Notes under the pieces: model-generated
The model's input: only the letters and a program-made list of their open reading frames with translations
What the model was told of the DNA's origin: nothing
Database searches by the model: none
Made by a program: the position numbers and the translations under genes
Source of the DNA: Tardiphaga sp.
Lineage (GTDB): Bacteria > Pseudomonadota > Alphaproteobacteria > Rhizobiales > Xanthobacteraceae
Length of the DNA: 24,437 nt
NCBI GenBank assembly: GCA_028290765.1
Contig: JAQGJF010000400.1
Location: 1 to 24,437 of the forward strand
Direction of reading: 5' to 3'
In this document: positions 7,596 to 15,278 of the stretch, one piece after another
Layout of the letters: each line of letters begins with the position of its first letter
How positions within the stretch are numbered: the stretch's first letter is position 1

Positions 7596-8696
7596 ATGGC
7601 TAACGTCACGCTGCGCAACGTCCGCAAGACCTACGTCGGTGGCTTCGAGGCCATCAAGGGCATCGATTTCGCGGTCGGTGACGGCCAGTTCTGCGTGCTG
7701 GTCGGCCCGTCGGGCTGCGGCAAGTCGACCTTGCTGCGGATGGTGGCGGGGCTCGAGACCATTACCTCGGGCGACATCGACATCGGCGGGCGCATCGTCA
7801 ACCAGATCGAGCCGGCCGAGCGCGACATCGCCATGGTGTTCCAGAATTACGCGCTCTATCCGCATATGAGCGTCTACAACAACATGGCCTATGGGCTGCG
7901 CAATCGCGGCATGGCGGAACCCGAGATCGACAGCAGGGTGCGCGAAGCCGCGCGGATTCTCGAAATCGGCCCGATGCTCGATCGCAAGCCGCGCCAGCTC
8001 TCCGGCGGACAGCGCCAGCGCGTCGCCATGGGACGCGCCATCGTGCGCCAGCCAAAAGTGTTCCTGTTCGATGAGCCGCTGTCCAATCTCGACGCCAAGC
8101 TGCGCATCGCGATGCGGGTCGAAATCCGCAAGCTGCAACGCCGGCTCAAGACCACGGCGATCTACGTCACCCACGACCAGCTCGAGGCGATGACGCTGGC
8201 GGATATTCTGGTCGTGATGAATGGCGGCCAGGTCGAGCAGATCGGCAATCCGCTCGAGATCTACCAGAAACCCGCCACCACTTTCGTGGCGTCGTTCATC
8301 GGCGCACCACCGATGAACCTGCTGCCGCTGCGCGACGACGAGATCCGCGCGCAATTCGCCGGCGACAGCCGCGCGACATCCGAAGCCGGCATTTTGGGAA
8401 TTCGCCCCGAGGACCTGGTGATCTCCACCGACGGCGTCGCCACCGGCGGCGTCGCGCTGGAGCTCACCGTGGAGGCGATCGAGCGGGTCGGCCCGGAGAC
8501 ATTCGTCTACGGTACCCCCTTCCGCGGCGAGGCGCCGGCCGTCAGCGCCAATCCGGGCGAGCTCCCGCCGGGCGAGGTAATCGTGCGGATCCCCGGATCG
8601 ACCGGGCCCGACATCGGCGCGCGAATCAGGGCGATTGCCCCGCGCGACAAATTGCACCTGTTTCGCGCCGACGGCCGCGGCCGGATCGAGTTCTGA
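7596..8696 (+). CDS. ugpC: ABC transporter ATP-binding protein, UgpC (MalK class)
   Basis: A 366-residue cytoplasmic ATPase that powers the UgpBAE importer. Walker A is GPSGCGKST (37-45), the Q-loop is at [10 protein letters not shown] (81-90), the signature is LSGGQRQRV (135-143), Walker B is VFLFDE (155-160) and the switch His is H193 in VTHDQLEAM. From about 240 on is the TOBE-type regulatory domain, with [12 protein letters not shown] and LGIRPEDL. It is the last gene of the ugp set. No ugpQ phosphodiesterase follows, so the fate of imported diesters is not shown here. Confidence 0.93.
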   Translation: MANVTLRNVRKTYVGGFEAIKGIDFAVGDGQFCVLVGPSGCGKSTLLRMVAGLETITSGDIDIGGRIVNQIEPAERDIAMVFQNYALYPHMSVYNNMAYGLRNRGMAEPEIDSRVREAARILEIGPMLDRKPRQLSGGQRQRVAMGRAIVRQPKVFLFDEPLSNLDAKLRIAMRVEIRKLQRRLKTTAIYVTHDQLEAMTLADILVVMNGGQVEQIGNPLEIYQKPATTFVASFIGAPPMNLLPLRDDEIRAQFAGDSRATSEAGILGIRPEDLVISTDGVATGGVALELTVEAIERVGPETFVYGTPFRGEAPAVSANPGELPPGEVIVRIPGSTGPDIGARIRAIAPRDKLHLFRADGRGRIEF

Positions 8697-8733
8697 CCGG
8701 TTTTTCGGGCTGATTCGGCCGATTCCGCAGGTG

Positions 8734-8763
8734 CTTGAACCCTTCTCGGATCATGCCCATATT
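8734..8763 (+). promoter_or_regulatory. Heat-shock (sigma-32/RpoH) promoter of hsp20
   Basis: CTTGAA (8734-8739), a 16-base spacer, then CCCATATT (8756-8763) match the RpoH consensus CTTGAA - 13-17 - CCCATNT very well. Transcription from here would give a leader of roughly 85-90 nt before the hsp20 ATG, enough for an RNA thermometer. Confidence 0.7.
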
Positions 8764-8767
8764 GCTG

Positions 8768-8857
8768 GTTGACCGGAAGGCAATCCGCCGACCGGTTGCA
8801 TGGGGCGCCGCAAGGGCCCTGAACTGCCAAAGTCGCTTCGAGAGGGCTTTGTAAATT
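8768..8857 (+). promoter_or_regulatory. ROSE-like RNA thermometer in the hsp20 leader
   Basis: The 3'-most hairpin pairs AAAGTCGCT (8829-8837) with AGGGCTTT (8843-8850): 8 base pairs, a single bulged G (8835) and a 5-base loop. It buries the Shine-Dalgarno AGGG (8843-8846), 11 bases before the ATG. The anti-SD strand is UCGCU, matching the ROSE consensus U(U/C)GCU with its bulged G. At least one upstream stem, ACCGG/CCGGT around 8772-8795, fits the multi-hairpin form. ROSE elements are known in front of rhizobial small heat-shock genes. Confidence 0.62.
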
Positions 8858-9283
8858 ATGTCGCGTGTTCCTTCGTTATCCAGTCCGTTCCTTTTGGGAT
8901 TCGACGAAATCGAGCGTGCGCTCGACCGCGTCGTCAAAGGCGCCGACGGTTATCCTCCCTACAACATCGAGCGGTGCGACCGGAACAACGGCCAGCCCGA
9001 GCGCCTGCGCATCACGCTGGCGGTGGCGGGATTTACCCGCGACCAACTCGATGTAACCATTGAGGAAAACCAGCTCGTGATCCGGGGCCGCCAACAGGAC
9101 GACAAGACCCGGCAATACATCCATCGCGGCATCGCCGCGCGCCACTTCCAGCGCACCTTCGTGCTGGCGGAGGGGATGCAGGTACTGGGTGCGGATTTGA
9201 AAAACGGGCTGTTGTCCATCGACCTCGCCAGGCCCGAGCCTGAACGGGTCGTTAAGACGATAGCCATCAATGAGCACGAATAA
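8858..9283 (+). CDS. Hsp20 small heat-shock protein (alpha-crystallin family)
   Basis: A 141-residue IbpA-like holdase chaperone that binds unfolding proteins and forms large oligomers in the cytoplasm. The alpha-crystallin domain spans about 37-128, beginning YNIERCDRNNG with RITLAVAGFTRDQLDVTIEEN. The conserved end block is GADLKNGLLSIDL (110-122). The C-terminal IxI oligomer motif is IAI in VKTIAINEHE. Expression is expected to be heat-controlled twice, by an RpoH promoter and by a ROSE-like hairpin over its ribosome-binding site. The DUF1150 gene follows 50 bases later in the same operon. Confidence 0.94.
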   Translation: MSRVPSLSSPFLLGFDEIERALDRVVKGADGYPPYNIERCDRNNGQPERLRITLAVAGFTRDQLDVTIEENQLVIRGRQQDDKTRQYIHRGIAARHFQRTFVLAEGMQVLGADLKNGLLSIDLARPEPERVVKTIAINEHE

Positions 9284-9333
9284 TGGAACGAGTAGCGGAC
9301 TCGACCGCTTAATCTCACAGAGGAGTCGAGACC

Positions 9334-9600
9334 ATGACTGAAGCTGGTTTTGTATATGACACGGCGGGCGTCTCCCCCGAGGCGCTGGCGACCATGGGCG
9401 AAGGCCATATCGCCTATGTGAAACAGATCCGTTCCGAGGACGTGCCGGGCCTGTTTCCGCAGGCGCCGAAGATCGCGCCGGGATTGAAACTGTTCGCGCT
9501 GCATTCGGCCGACGGTACGCCGATCATGCTGACCGACAGCCGCGAAGCGGCGATCGCGAATGCATGGAGCAACGAACTGCAGGCCGTCAGCGTTCACTGA
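9334..9600 (+). CDS. DUF1150 family protein
   Basis: An 88-residue protein of family DUF1150, widely placed after hsp20 in alphaproteobacteria; its function is unknown. Visible conserved parts are ALATMGEGHIAYVKQI (17-32) and the C-terminal half with KLFALHSADGTPIMLTDSREAAIANAW. GAGGAG (9320-9325) is a good ribosome-binding site. The last 123 bases, from the CCG codon at 9478 to the stop, recur at 10625-10747 at 94% identity, on the far side of the toxin-antitoxin pair. Confidence 0.88.
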   Translation: MTEAGFVYDTAGVSPEALATMGEGHIAYVKQIRSEDVPGLFPQAPKIAPGLKLFALHSADGTPIMLTDSREAAIANAWSNELQAVSVH

Positions 9601-9616
9601 CGACGCGCTTTTAGAC

Positions 9617-9648
9617 GTCGCCTGCGCAGCTTGGCTGCGTCAGGTGAC
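9617..9648 (+). terminator. Long hairpin after DUF1150
   Basis: GTCGCCTGCGCAGC (9617-9630) pairs with GCTGCG-T-CAGGTGAC (9634-9648) around loop TTG: 14 pairs including one G-T, with one bulged T. It is a likely end of the hsp20-DUF1150 transcript, although no T run follows. Confidence 0.5.
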
Positions 9649-9690
9649 GCTTAGCAGGAATTTACGACACGCGGGCATGACCTCGATCGG

Positions 9691-9727
9691 GGGTTGGCTC
9701 GCGTAATTTTTGGCCAACCCTTTTCTT
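9691..9727 (+). terminator. Intrinsic terminator upstream of the toxin-antitoxin operon
   Basis: GGGTTGGC (9691-9698) pairs perfectly with GCCAACCC (9713-9720) over a 14-base loop, followed at once by TTTTCTT. The T tract overlaps the -35 region of the next promoter. Confidence 0.6.
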
Positions 9728-9769
9728 GCCGTTCGACAGGGTTCAATCTATAATTCTGGTCACCGTGAC
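9726..9769 (+). promoter_or_regulatory. Promoter and palindromic operator of the toxin-antitoxin operon
   Basis: TTGCCG (9726-9731), a 17-base spacer and a perfect TATAAT (9749-9754) make a clear housekeeping promoter. Directly after it is GTCAC-C-GTGAC (9759-9769), a perfect 11-bp palindrome. It would cover the start of transcription and suits binding by the antitoxin or the complex. The antitoxin ATG is 14 bases further on. Confidence 0.55.
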
Positions 9770-9783
9770 TAGAAAGATGGACC

Positions 9784-10086
9784 ATGTCGACAACTAAAAA
9801 ACGCTCCGTAACTGGCCGCTCTGGCTCCGGCGCCGGGCGATGGCGGCTTCAGGACGCAAAAGCGCGCTTCAGTGAAGTCGTTCGGGAGGCGCAGCAGCGC
9901 GGCCCGCAACGGGTCACGCTGCACGGAAAAGATGCCGTCGTCATTGTCGGCGCCGACGAGTTTGATCGGCTGCAACGCCCGGTGACCGGTCGAGATATCG
10001 TCGCGGCGCTGGCCGCATCCCCGTTGGCCGAGGTGGAATTTGACCGCCTCACAGTTAAATCCAGGGTGCGGGACATCGAGCTGTGA
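9784..10086 (+). CDS. Type II antitoxin, Phd/YefM family
   Basis: A 100-residue antitoxin that should bind and silence the PIN toxin encoded next and repress the operon. The Phd/YefM fold is visible as WRLQDAKARFSEVVREAQQRGPQRVTLHGKDAVVIVGADEFDRL (about residues 20-63, seen in segments). A basic Ser/Gly-rich lead of about 18 residues precedes it, and the C-terminal part (65-100), which should wrap the toxin, is variable. Its TGA overlaps the toxin GTG (GTGA), giving translational coupling. It sits in a 1-kb segment between two copies of the DUF1150 3' end. Confidence 0.9.
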   Translation: MSTTKKRSVTGRSGSGAGRWRLQDAKARFSEVVREAQQRGPQRVTLHGKDAVVIVGADEFDRLQRPVTGRDIVAALAASPLAEVEFDRLTVKSRVRDIEL

Positions 10087-10589
10087 GAGGTTGGCTGCTC
10101 GATACCAACGTCGTTTCCGAGCTGCGCAAAACCAAGCCCGATGCCAACGTCATAGCTTTCATCGCGGCTCAGCGGGGCGAGACGCTGTTCGTTACCGACG
10201 TCACGCTGGCAGAAATAACATATGGCGTTGAGCAACAGAGCGACGCCGCGCGCAGAACTGATCTTCGTCTGTGGCTGGAGCGAAACCTGCGACCCCTATT
10301 TGCCGGACGCATTCTCGCCATTACCGAAGAGGTAATCGTTCGATGGAAAACTATGGTCGTTCAAGGCCAAAGGCGTGGCCACACCTTCGGTCAACCTGAT
10401 CTGTTCATCGCAGCGATTGCCGCCCTGCAGGCCTTGATCGTCGTGAGTCGTGACATCAGCGAATTTATCGAGGCCGGCGTGGCGGTGTTCGACCCTTGGG
10501 AAAGCGCGCTCCATTTCGACGGGAGGAAGTCAATTTTAACAGCTCCCGCGACAGTTGAGGTTGCTACCAAGGCCCTTTCGAAGAGCTAA
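10083..10589 (+). CDS. vapC: PIN-domain ribonuclease toxin, VapC/FitB type
   Basis: A 168-residue PIN nuclease, probably cutting tRNA or rRNA when free of its antitoxin. The four acidic metal-binding residues are D7 (LLDTNVVSE), E44 (LAEITYG), D106 (QPDLFIAAIA) and D124 (VSRDISEF). The family normally ends close to the VFDPWE motif (135-140), so about 28 residues (141-168) are extra here, perhaps from loss of an older stop. GTG at 10083 overlaps the antitoxin stop. All catalytic residues are present, so the toxin is likely active. Pairing with a Phd rather than AbrB-type antitoxin is common in rhizobia. Confidence 0.9.
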   Translation: MRGWLLDTNVVSELRKTKPDANVIAFIAAQRGETLFVTDVTLAEITYGVEQQSDAARRTDLRLWLERNLRPLFAGRILAITEEVIVRWKTMVVQGQRRGHTFGQPDLFIAAIAALQALIVVSRDISEFIEAGVAVFDPWESALHFDGRKSILTAPATVEVATKALSKS

Positions 10590-10624
10590 GCGGCTTGGCC
10601 GCGAGAGGCGGTCTTCGAAATCCA

Positions 10625-10747
10625 CCCGGACTGAAACTGTTCGCGCTGCGTTCGGCCGATGGTACGCCGATCCTGCTGACCGACAGCCGCGAAGCGGCGA
10701 TCGCGAATGCATGGAGCAACGAGCTGCAGGTCGTCAGCGTTCACTGA
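10625..10747 (+). pseudogene. DUF1150 3'-end fragment (duplicate)
   Basis: Encodes PGLKLFALRSADGTPILLTD and onward to the same stop as the intact gene at 9334-9600. Against 9478-9600 I count 7 differences in 123 bases; three change amino acids (H to R, M to L, A to V). Similarity stops about two bases after the TGA and fades just upstream. It has no start codon or ribosome-binding site of its own. It is best read as a left-over of a duplication or insertion that placed the toxin-antitoxin pair inside this locus. Confidence 0.88.
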
Positions 10748-10793
10748 CGCGGCACGCGCGACTGCCGCTGAACGGGCGGCTGCTCAAGATGGC

Positions 10794-10822
10794 GTCATAC
10801 GCGACTCTGCGTCGCGTATGAC
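10794..10822. terminator. Strong hairpin between the DUF1150 fragment and the TPR gene
   Basis: Perfect 11-bp stem GTCATACGCGA (10794-10804) / TCGCGTATGAC (10812-10822) with a 7-base loop. It lies between converging transcripts and could serve either; no T run is present on either side. Confidence 0.55.
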
Positions 10823-10848
10823 TTGGCTTCGGACTGATCCCGATCGCT

Positions 10849-12168
10849 TTATTGCCGTTGCCGATCTCGCCTCTCTGCTTGCCGACTTGTTAACTCGATC
10901 ACCTTGTTGCGATCGGCGAGTGCGGCGATACCGTCATGCTTGGCGGCATAAGCATCACCGCGGACCCGGTAGGCGTAGATGTATTCCGGGTCGATTTCGA
11001 TCGCCTTGGCGGCGTCGGCGATAGCCCGATCATAATCCTCTTTGCGGAAGTACGCATCTCCGCGCCCCCCATAAGGGATGGCGCTTTTTGGGTCGATTTC
11101 GATCGCCCTGGTGTAATCGGACAAAACGCGATCGAAATCGCCTTTATACCAGTACGCAGCCGCGCGGCCTCCATAGGCGGCGGCGTCTTCCGGGTTGATT
11201 TCAATCGCCCTGTTGTACTCGGCCATGGAGCGATCGTAATCGCCTTTGGCGGCGTACGAACTCCCGCGGCCGTTGTATGAGGAGACGTTTTTCGGATCGA
11301 GTTCGATCGCCTTTGTGTACTGGATCAAAGCGCGGTCGTAGTCGCCTTTGTACCAGTAGGCACTCCCGCTGCCCTCGTATGAAAAGACGTCCTTGGGATT
11401 GATTTCAATCCCCCTGGAGTAGTCGGATAACGCGCGGTCGTAATCGCGTTTATTTGCGTAGGCGGTAGCACGGGCATGATAGGCGTAGAGGGAGTTCGGT
11501 TCGATTTCGATCGCCGAGCTCGCATCGGCGATGGCGCGGTCATAATCGCCCGTGCGGGCGTAGGCACTCCCACGGATCCCGTATGCATAGTTGCTTTTGG
11601 GCTCGATTTCGATCACGCGGCTCAAATCGGCGATAGCCCGATCGTTGTCGCCGCTGCGCCAGTAGGCATTCCCGCGGGCCCCGTAAGCATTGGCAAATTT
11701 CGGATCAATCTCGATCGCCCTGGTCGTGTCGGCGATCGCGCCGGTCTGGTCACCTCTGCGGCTGCGAAAAAGGCCACGGTTGCTGTAGGCTTTGGCGTTT
11801 ACCGGATCGATCTCGATGGCCTTGCTCTCATCAGCCATGCCCCGCTCGTAATCGCCTTTGCTGGCGTAGCAGGTTCCGCGCCTCATATAGGCGTTGGCAT
11901 AATTTGGATCTAGCTCGATAGCCGCGTTCTCGTCGAGGATGGCTCGATCGTAGTCGTGCTTGCGCCAATAGGCCGTGCCGCGATGGTAGTAGGCGGTCAC
12001 GCGGTCGCCCAGACCAAGCTGGTTGGTCTCGATCAGGCGCGTACAGGCGGCGATGGCGTCGGTGGCAGCATCATCCGCCTGGCACGGCTTCCAGTCCGGA
12101 TCGGTCTGCGCCATGGCGGCGCACGGGACCGCGATTCCCATCAACACGATGATCAGGAGTTGTTTCAC
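10849..12168 (-). CDS. Secreted tetratricopeptide-repeat (TPR) protein
   Basis: A 439-residue protein with a signal peptide (residues 1-21, VKQLLIIVLMGIAVPCAAMAQ, cut after AMA) and about eleven 34-residue TPR units from about 50 to 425. Most units follow the pattern AY..KGDYDRAIADYSRAIEIDPK. TPR solenoids bind proteins; the partner is unknown, and location should be the periplasm. GTG at 12168 is chosen because TGGAGG (12175-12180) sits 6 bases upstream; GTG at 12171 is an alternative. The frame stays open upstream into ptsN, but that stretch is antisense-type noise. The repeats give many spurious reading frames on the other strand. It follows ptsN by 73 bases. Confidence 0.88.
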   Translation of the reverse strand: MKQLLIIVLMGIAVPCAAMAQTDPDWKPCQADDAATDAIAACTRLIETNQLGLGDRVTAYYHRGTAYWRKHDYDRAILDENAAIELDPNYANAYMRRGTCYASKGDYERGMADESKAIEIDPVNAKAYSNRGLFRSRRGDQTGAIADTTRAIEIDPKFANAYGARGNAYWRSGDNDRAIADLSRVIEIEPKSNYAYGIRGSAYARTGDYDRAIADASSAIEIEPNSLYAYHARATAYANKRDYDRALSDYSRGIEINPKDVFSYEGSGSAYWYKGDYDRALIQYTKAIELDPKNVSSYNGRGSSYAAKGDYDRSMAEYNRAIEINPEDAAAYGGRAAAYWYKGDFDRVLSDYTRAIEIDPKSAIPYGGRGDAYFRKEDYDRAIADAAKAIEIDPEYIYAYRVRGDAYAAKHDGIAALADRNKVIELTSRQAERRDRQRQ

Positions 12169-12241
12169 CACCCGCCTCCAGCAATCAGCGCCTCGCAGGC
12201 GGAGATTATCAGGACCGGCATGGTTGTATAGGCGGGAGAAC

Positions 12242-12703
12242 TTACGCAGCGCTTGCCGGCGGAAGCGCCAGCACCGAATAGATCGCCTGGGCGTCGCGGG
12301 AGGCGCGCAGCTTCTTGGCGACGTCCTGATCGCGCAGCAGCCGGGCGATCCGCGCCAGCGCCTTGAGGTGATCGGCGCCGGCGCCTTCCGGGGCCAAGAG
12401 CAGAAACACCAGGTCGACCGGCAGGCCGTCCATCGCCTCGAAATCGATCGGGCGTTCCAGGCGCGCGAACAGGCCGAACAGCTTTTCCATTTTGGGCAGC
12501 TTGCCGTGCGGGATGGCGACACCGTAGCCGACCGCCGTCGTGCCGAGCTTTTCGCGTTGCAGCAGGACCTCGAAAATCGAGCGCTCGTTCTGCCCGGAGA
12601 GGGCGGCGGCACGCGCCGCCAGTTCCTGCAGCGCCTGCTTCTTGTTGTTGACTTTCAACGCCGGAAGAATCGCCTCGGGCGCGACCAGATCGGTAATCGT
12701 CAT
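12242..12703 (-). CDS. ptsN: Nitrogen-PTS EIIA protein PtsN (EIIA-Ntr)
   Basis: A 153-residue regulatory EIIA protein that receives phosphate from NPr. It links nitrogen and carbon state to potassium transport, enzyme regulation and sigma-54 functions in the cytoplasm. The phosphorylated residue is H66 in YGVAIPHGKLP. Other family marks are DLVFLLLAPEGAGADHLKALARIARLL (about 97-123) and the C-terminal VLALPPA. It lies after hpf in the classic rpoN cluster. A separate promoter is possible (see 12738-12765). Confidence 0.96.
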   Translation of the reverse strand: MTITDLVAPEAILPALKVNNKKQALQELAARAAALSGQNERSIFEVLLQREKLGTTAVGYGVAIPHGKLPKMEKLFGLFARLERPIDFEAMDGLPVDLVFLLLAPEGAGADHLKALARIARLLRDQDVAKKLRASRDAQAIYSVLALPPASAA

Positions 12704-12737
12704 GGAGCTTCCGAGGTGAAGTTAACCGTCAGGTTGT

Positions 12738-12765
12738 GACATAGGCTTCGAACAGGCGGCGTCAA
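12738..12765 (-). promoter_or_regulatory. Candidate promoter of ptsN
   Basis: On the minus strand TTGACG, 16 bases, then TATGTC, with the -10 ending 34 bases before the ptsN ATG. It is similar to alphaproteobacterial housekeeping promoters and would uncouple ptsN from the rpoN-hpf transcript. A small hairpin GGGAGA/TCTCCC (12768-12785) lies just upstream of it. Confidence 0.4.
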
Positions 12766-12836
12766 GCGGGAGAATTCACTCTCCCCGGCCCGGGGCCGTC
12801 GAAGGCGGCGGACCATAGGGACGCTCCGGCGGGGCG

Positions 12837-13454
12837 TCAATGGCGATTGGGCGGGTTAACCACCGGCGGGTCGACCCATCCCACATTACCGTCCGGTCGG
12901 CGGTAAATGATGTTTACCCGCCCGCTGGAACCGTGCTGGAACACGATCACCGGGGCACCGGTAAAGTCCAGTTCCGTCACGGCTTCGCTGACCGAAAGCC
13001 GCTTCAGCGAGGTGGTAGCCTCGGCGATGATCACGGCATTGTAGGGGGTGGCCTCATCCTCGTGCTCGCCCGCCGGCGCCTCGATAATGTAGCTCGGGGC
13101 GTCGAGCGTCGGCATCTCCATTTCCAGGATCGCTTCGGTCGCGGCATGGGTTTTGCGGGCGGATCTGTCCTTCAGCCGGCTCTTGTAGCGGCGCAGCCGT
13201 TTTTCGATCTGCGCCAGGGCCTGGTCGGCGCTGACATAGGCATCCGCCGCATTGGACTCGGCTTCCAGCGTGACACCGGAATCCAGATGCAGTGCACAAT
13301 CGGTGCGGAAGCCGAAGCCATCCTTGCTCAGCGTGATATGGCCGGAATAGTTGCCGTCGAAGTATTTCCGCAGCACCTCGTCGGTGCGCTCACTGACCCG
13401 GCCGCGCAACGCTTCACCGACACTGATGCTTTTGCCCGAGACTCGGATGGTCAT
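12837..13454 (-). CDS. hpf: Long-form ribosome hibernation promoting factor
   Basis: A 205-residue long HPF/RaiA protein. The N-terminal domain (1-100, TIRVSGKSISVGEALRGRVSERTDEVLRKYF at its start) sits in the mRNA/tRNA channel of idle 30S subunits. A variable linker follows (about 101-140). The C-terminal domain (about 141-195, with LKRLSVSEAVTELDFTGAPVIVF and GRVNIIYRRPDGNVGWVDP) joins two ribosomes into 100S dimers. It lies between rpoN and ptsN, the usual place (the rpoN-linked ORF formerly called sigma-54 modulation protein). Confidence 0.95.
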   Translation of the reverse strand: MTIRVSGKSISVGEALRGRVSERTDEVLRKYFDGNYSGHITLSKDGFGFRTDCALHLDSGVTLEAESNAADAYVSADQALAQIEKRLRRYKSRLKDRSARKTHAATEAILEMEMPTLDAPSYIIEAPAGEHEDEATPYNAVIIAEATTSLKRLSVSEAVTELDFTGAPVIVFQHGSSGRVNIIYRRPDGNVGWVDPPVVNPPNRH

Positions 13455-13526
13455 GCAAAACCTCGATTCGCCAGGAGGGAAGGGACTCGACGGGAAGGGA
13501 CACTATCCAGAGATGTAACGGCGCCA

Positions 13527-15188
13527 TCAAGCCGGTGCGATGTCGCGGGACCGGTCCGGGGACGTCGCAGGCGCAGCGTTGAGTGCATTGCCGAGCATGC
13601 TCTGTTTGTCGCGGCGGCGCTGCACCGAAGACGGAATTCGCATGGCTTCACGATATTTCGCGACGGTACGACGGGCAATATCAATGCCGGTCTCGCGTAA
13701 TCGTTCCACAATAGTGTCGTCCGACAGAATCATGGACGGACTTTCGGCATCGATCAATTGCTTGATGTGGTGACGAACGGCCTCCGCCGAGTGGGCTTCG
13801 CCGCCGTCCGCCGAGGCGATCGACGCCGTGAAAAAATACTTCAATTCAAAACTGCCGCGATTGGTCGCCATGTATTTGTTGGCGGTGACCCGGGAAACCG
13901 TCGATTCGTGCATCTGGATCGCGTCGGCCACCGCCTTGAGATTCAGCGGCCGCAGATGGGCGACGCCGTGGGTAAAAAACCCGTCCTGCTGACGCACGAT
14001 CTCGGTCGCAACTTTCAGGATGGTGCGGGCGCGCTGATCGAGCGCGCGCACCAGCCAGGTCGCGTTCTGCAGGCAGTCGGTGAAATAGGATTTGTCGCCG
14101 TCCTTGCGGATCGTCTTCGACAACTCGGAATAATAGACCTGATTGACCAGAACGCGCGGCAGCGTGTCGCTGTTGAGCTCGACCAGCCAGCCGCCGTCCG
14201 GCCCCGGCCGCACATAGACGTCCGGCACCACGGTCTGCATCCGGGCCGAGCCGAATTTCAATCCGGGCTTCGGATCCAGGCGCCTGATCTCTCCGATCAT
14301 GTCGGCGAGGTCGTCGTCATCGACGCCGCAGATTTTGCGCAGATTGCCGATGTCGCGTTTCGCCAGCAGGTCCAGATGTTCGACCAGCGCCTGCATGGCG
14401 GGATCATAACGATTGTTCTCGCGGAGCTGGATCGCCAGGCACTCCGAGAGGTTGCGCGCGCACACCCCGGGTGGATCGAATTTCTGCAGCACCGCAACCA
14501 CCGCCTCGACGTCGGCGGCGGAAGCCCCGAGCCGATCGGCGGCCTGGCCCAGGTCGGGCGGCAGGTAGCCGGCCTCGTCCACGAGGTCGATCAGATACTG
14601 CCCGATCATGCGCTGGGCCGGCGCGGCAAACGCCACCGCCAGCTGTTCGGCGAGATGGCTGCCGAGCGTGATTTCGGCGGCCACGAAGGCTTCGAGATTG
14701 TAGCTGTCGTCGTTCGAGGCGCCGCCGCCCCATTCGGTATAGGCGGTGGGAGCCGCGTCCTGCGCCGACCGCGCCGCGGCTTCGGCGGGCTCCTCGGGAA
14801 AGACATTGTCGAGGCCGGTGTCGAGGGTCTGCTCGATCTCGCTGCGGCTGCCGAGATCGCGGTTCATCCATTCTTCCTGGGCCGGCTCGAAACCGTCGCT
14901 GGTACCCCGATCCGGCGTGTCGAAATGGTCCATCGGGCCGTCGTCGCCCGTGGAACCGGAAGCCTCGTGGTCGGAAAACTCCGCCCGCTCCGGGCTGGGC
15001 TCGCCCGCCACCGCCGGCTCATTGCCGTCGCTGGCGCGGTCCAGCAGCGGATTCCGCTCCAACTCGTCTTCAACGAAGGCGGAAAGGTCGAGATTGGACA
15101 GCTGCAGCAGCTTGATCGCCTGCATCAGCTGGGGCGTCATCACCAGCGACTGCGATTGGCGGAATTCTAATCGCTGCGAGAGGGCCAT
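13527..15188 (-). CDS. rpoN: RNA polymerase sigma-54 factor RpoN
   Basis: A 553-residue sigma-54. Region I is at the N-terminus (LSQRLEFRQSQSLVMTPQLMQAIKLLQLSNLDL, 3-36), binding activator and core. An acidic, variable region II follows (about 50-170). The core-binding and DNA-binding parts come next, with FFTHGVAHLRPLNLKAVADAIQMHESTVSRVT. The RpoN box ARRTVAKYRE (about 505-514), which reads the -24 element, is intact. The tail after IPSSVQRR is unusually long for the family but ordinary for this group as I recall. It stands 90 bases after lptB and 72 before hpf, so it is probably in one transcript with them. Confidence 0.97.
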   Translation of the reverse strand: MALSQRLEFRQSQSLVMTPQLMQAIKLLQLSNLDLSAFVEDELERNPLLDRASDGNEPAVAGEPSPERAEFSDHEASGSTGDDGPMDHFDTPDRGTSDGFEPAQEEWMNRDLGSRSEIEQTLDTGLDNVFPEEPAEAAARSAQDAAPTAYTEWGGGASNDDSYNLEAFVAAEITLGSHLAEQLAVAFAAPAQRMIGQYLIDLVDEAGYLPPDLGQAADRLGASAADVEAVVAVLQKFDPPGVCARNLSECLAIQLRENNRYDPAMQALVEHLDLLAKRDIGNLRKICGVDDDDLADMIGEIRRLDPKPGLKFGSARMQTVVPDVYVRPGPDGGWLVELNSDTLPRVLVNQVYYSELSKTIRKDGDKSYFTDCLQNATWLVRALDQRARTILKVATEIVRQQDGFFTHGVAHLRPLNLKAVADAIQMHESTVSRVTANKYMATNRGSFELKYFFTASIASADGGEAHSAEAVRHHIKQLIDAESPSMILSDDTIVERLRETGIDIARRTVAKYREAMRIPSSVQRRRDKQSMLGNALNAAPATSPDRSRDIAPA

Positions 15189-15278
15189 CGATGCAAAAAC
15201 CGATCCACTAATTGGTCCGTTTCTTGCTTAGCTCTTTCCAATCGCGATGTACACGGCTTGACGAATTGTAAATTTGGG

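Noticed and set aside
10849..12168. Regular ~102-bp DNA repeats that could be taken for a CRISPR or satellite array
   Set aside because: The period equals 34 codons and encodes clear TPR units, so it is a protein-coding repeat. No CRISPR array was seen anywhere in the window.
12169..12612. Open extension of the TPR frame upstream into ptsN
   Set aside because: Overlaps ptsN in another frame and reads as Arg/Ser/Cys-rich noise; the signal peptide and a TGGAGG site place the start at 12168.
13758..15170. 470-codon open frame on the plus strand opposite rpoN
   Set aside because: It is an antisense shadow of the high-GC rpoN gene, with no recognisable domain or ribosome-binding site, while the minus strand encodes a complete sigma-54.
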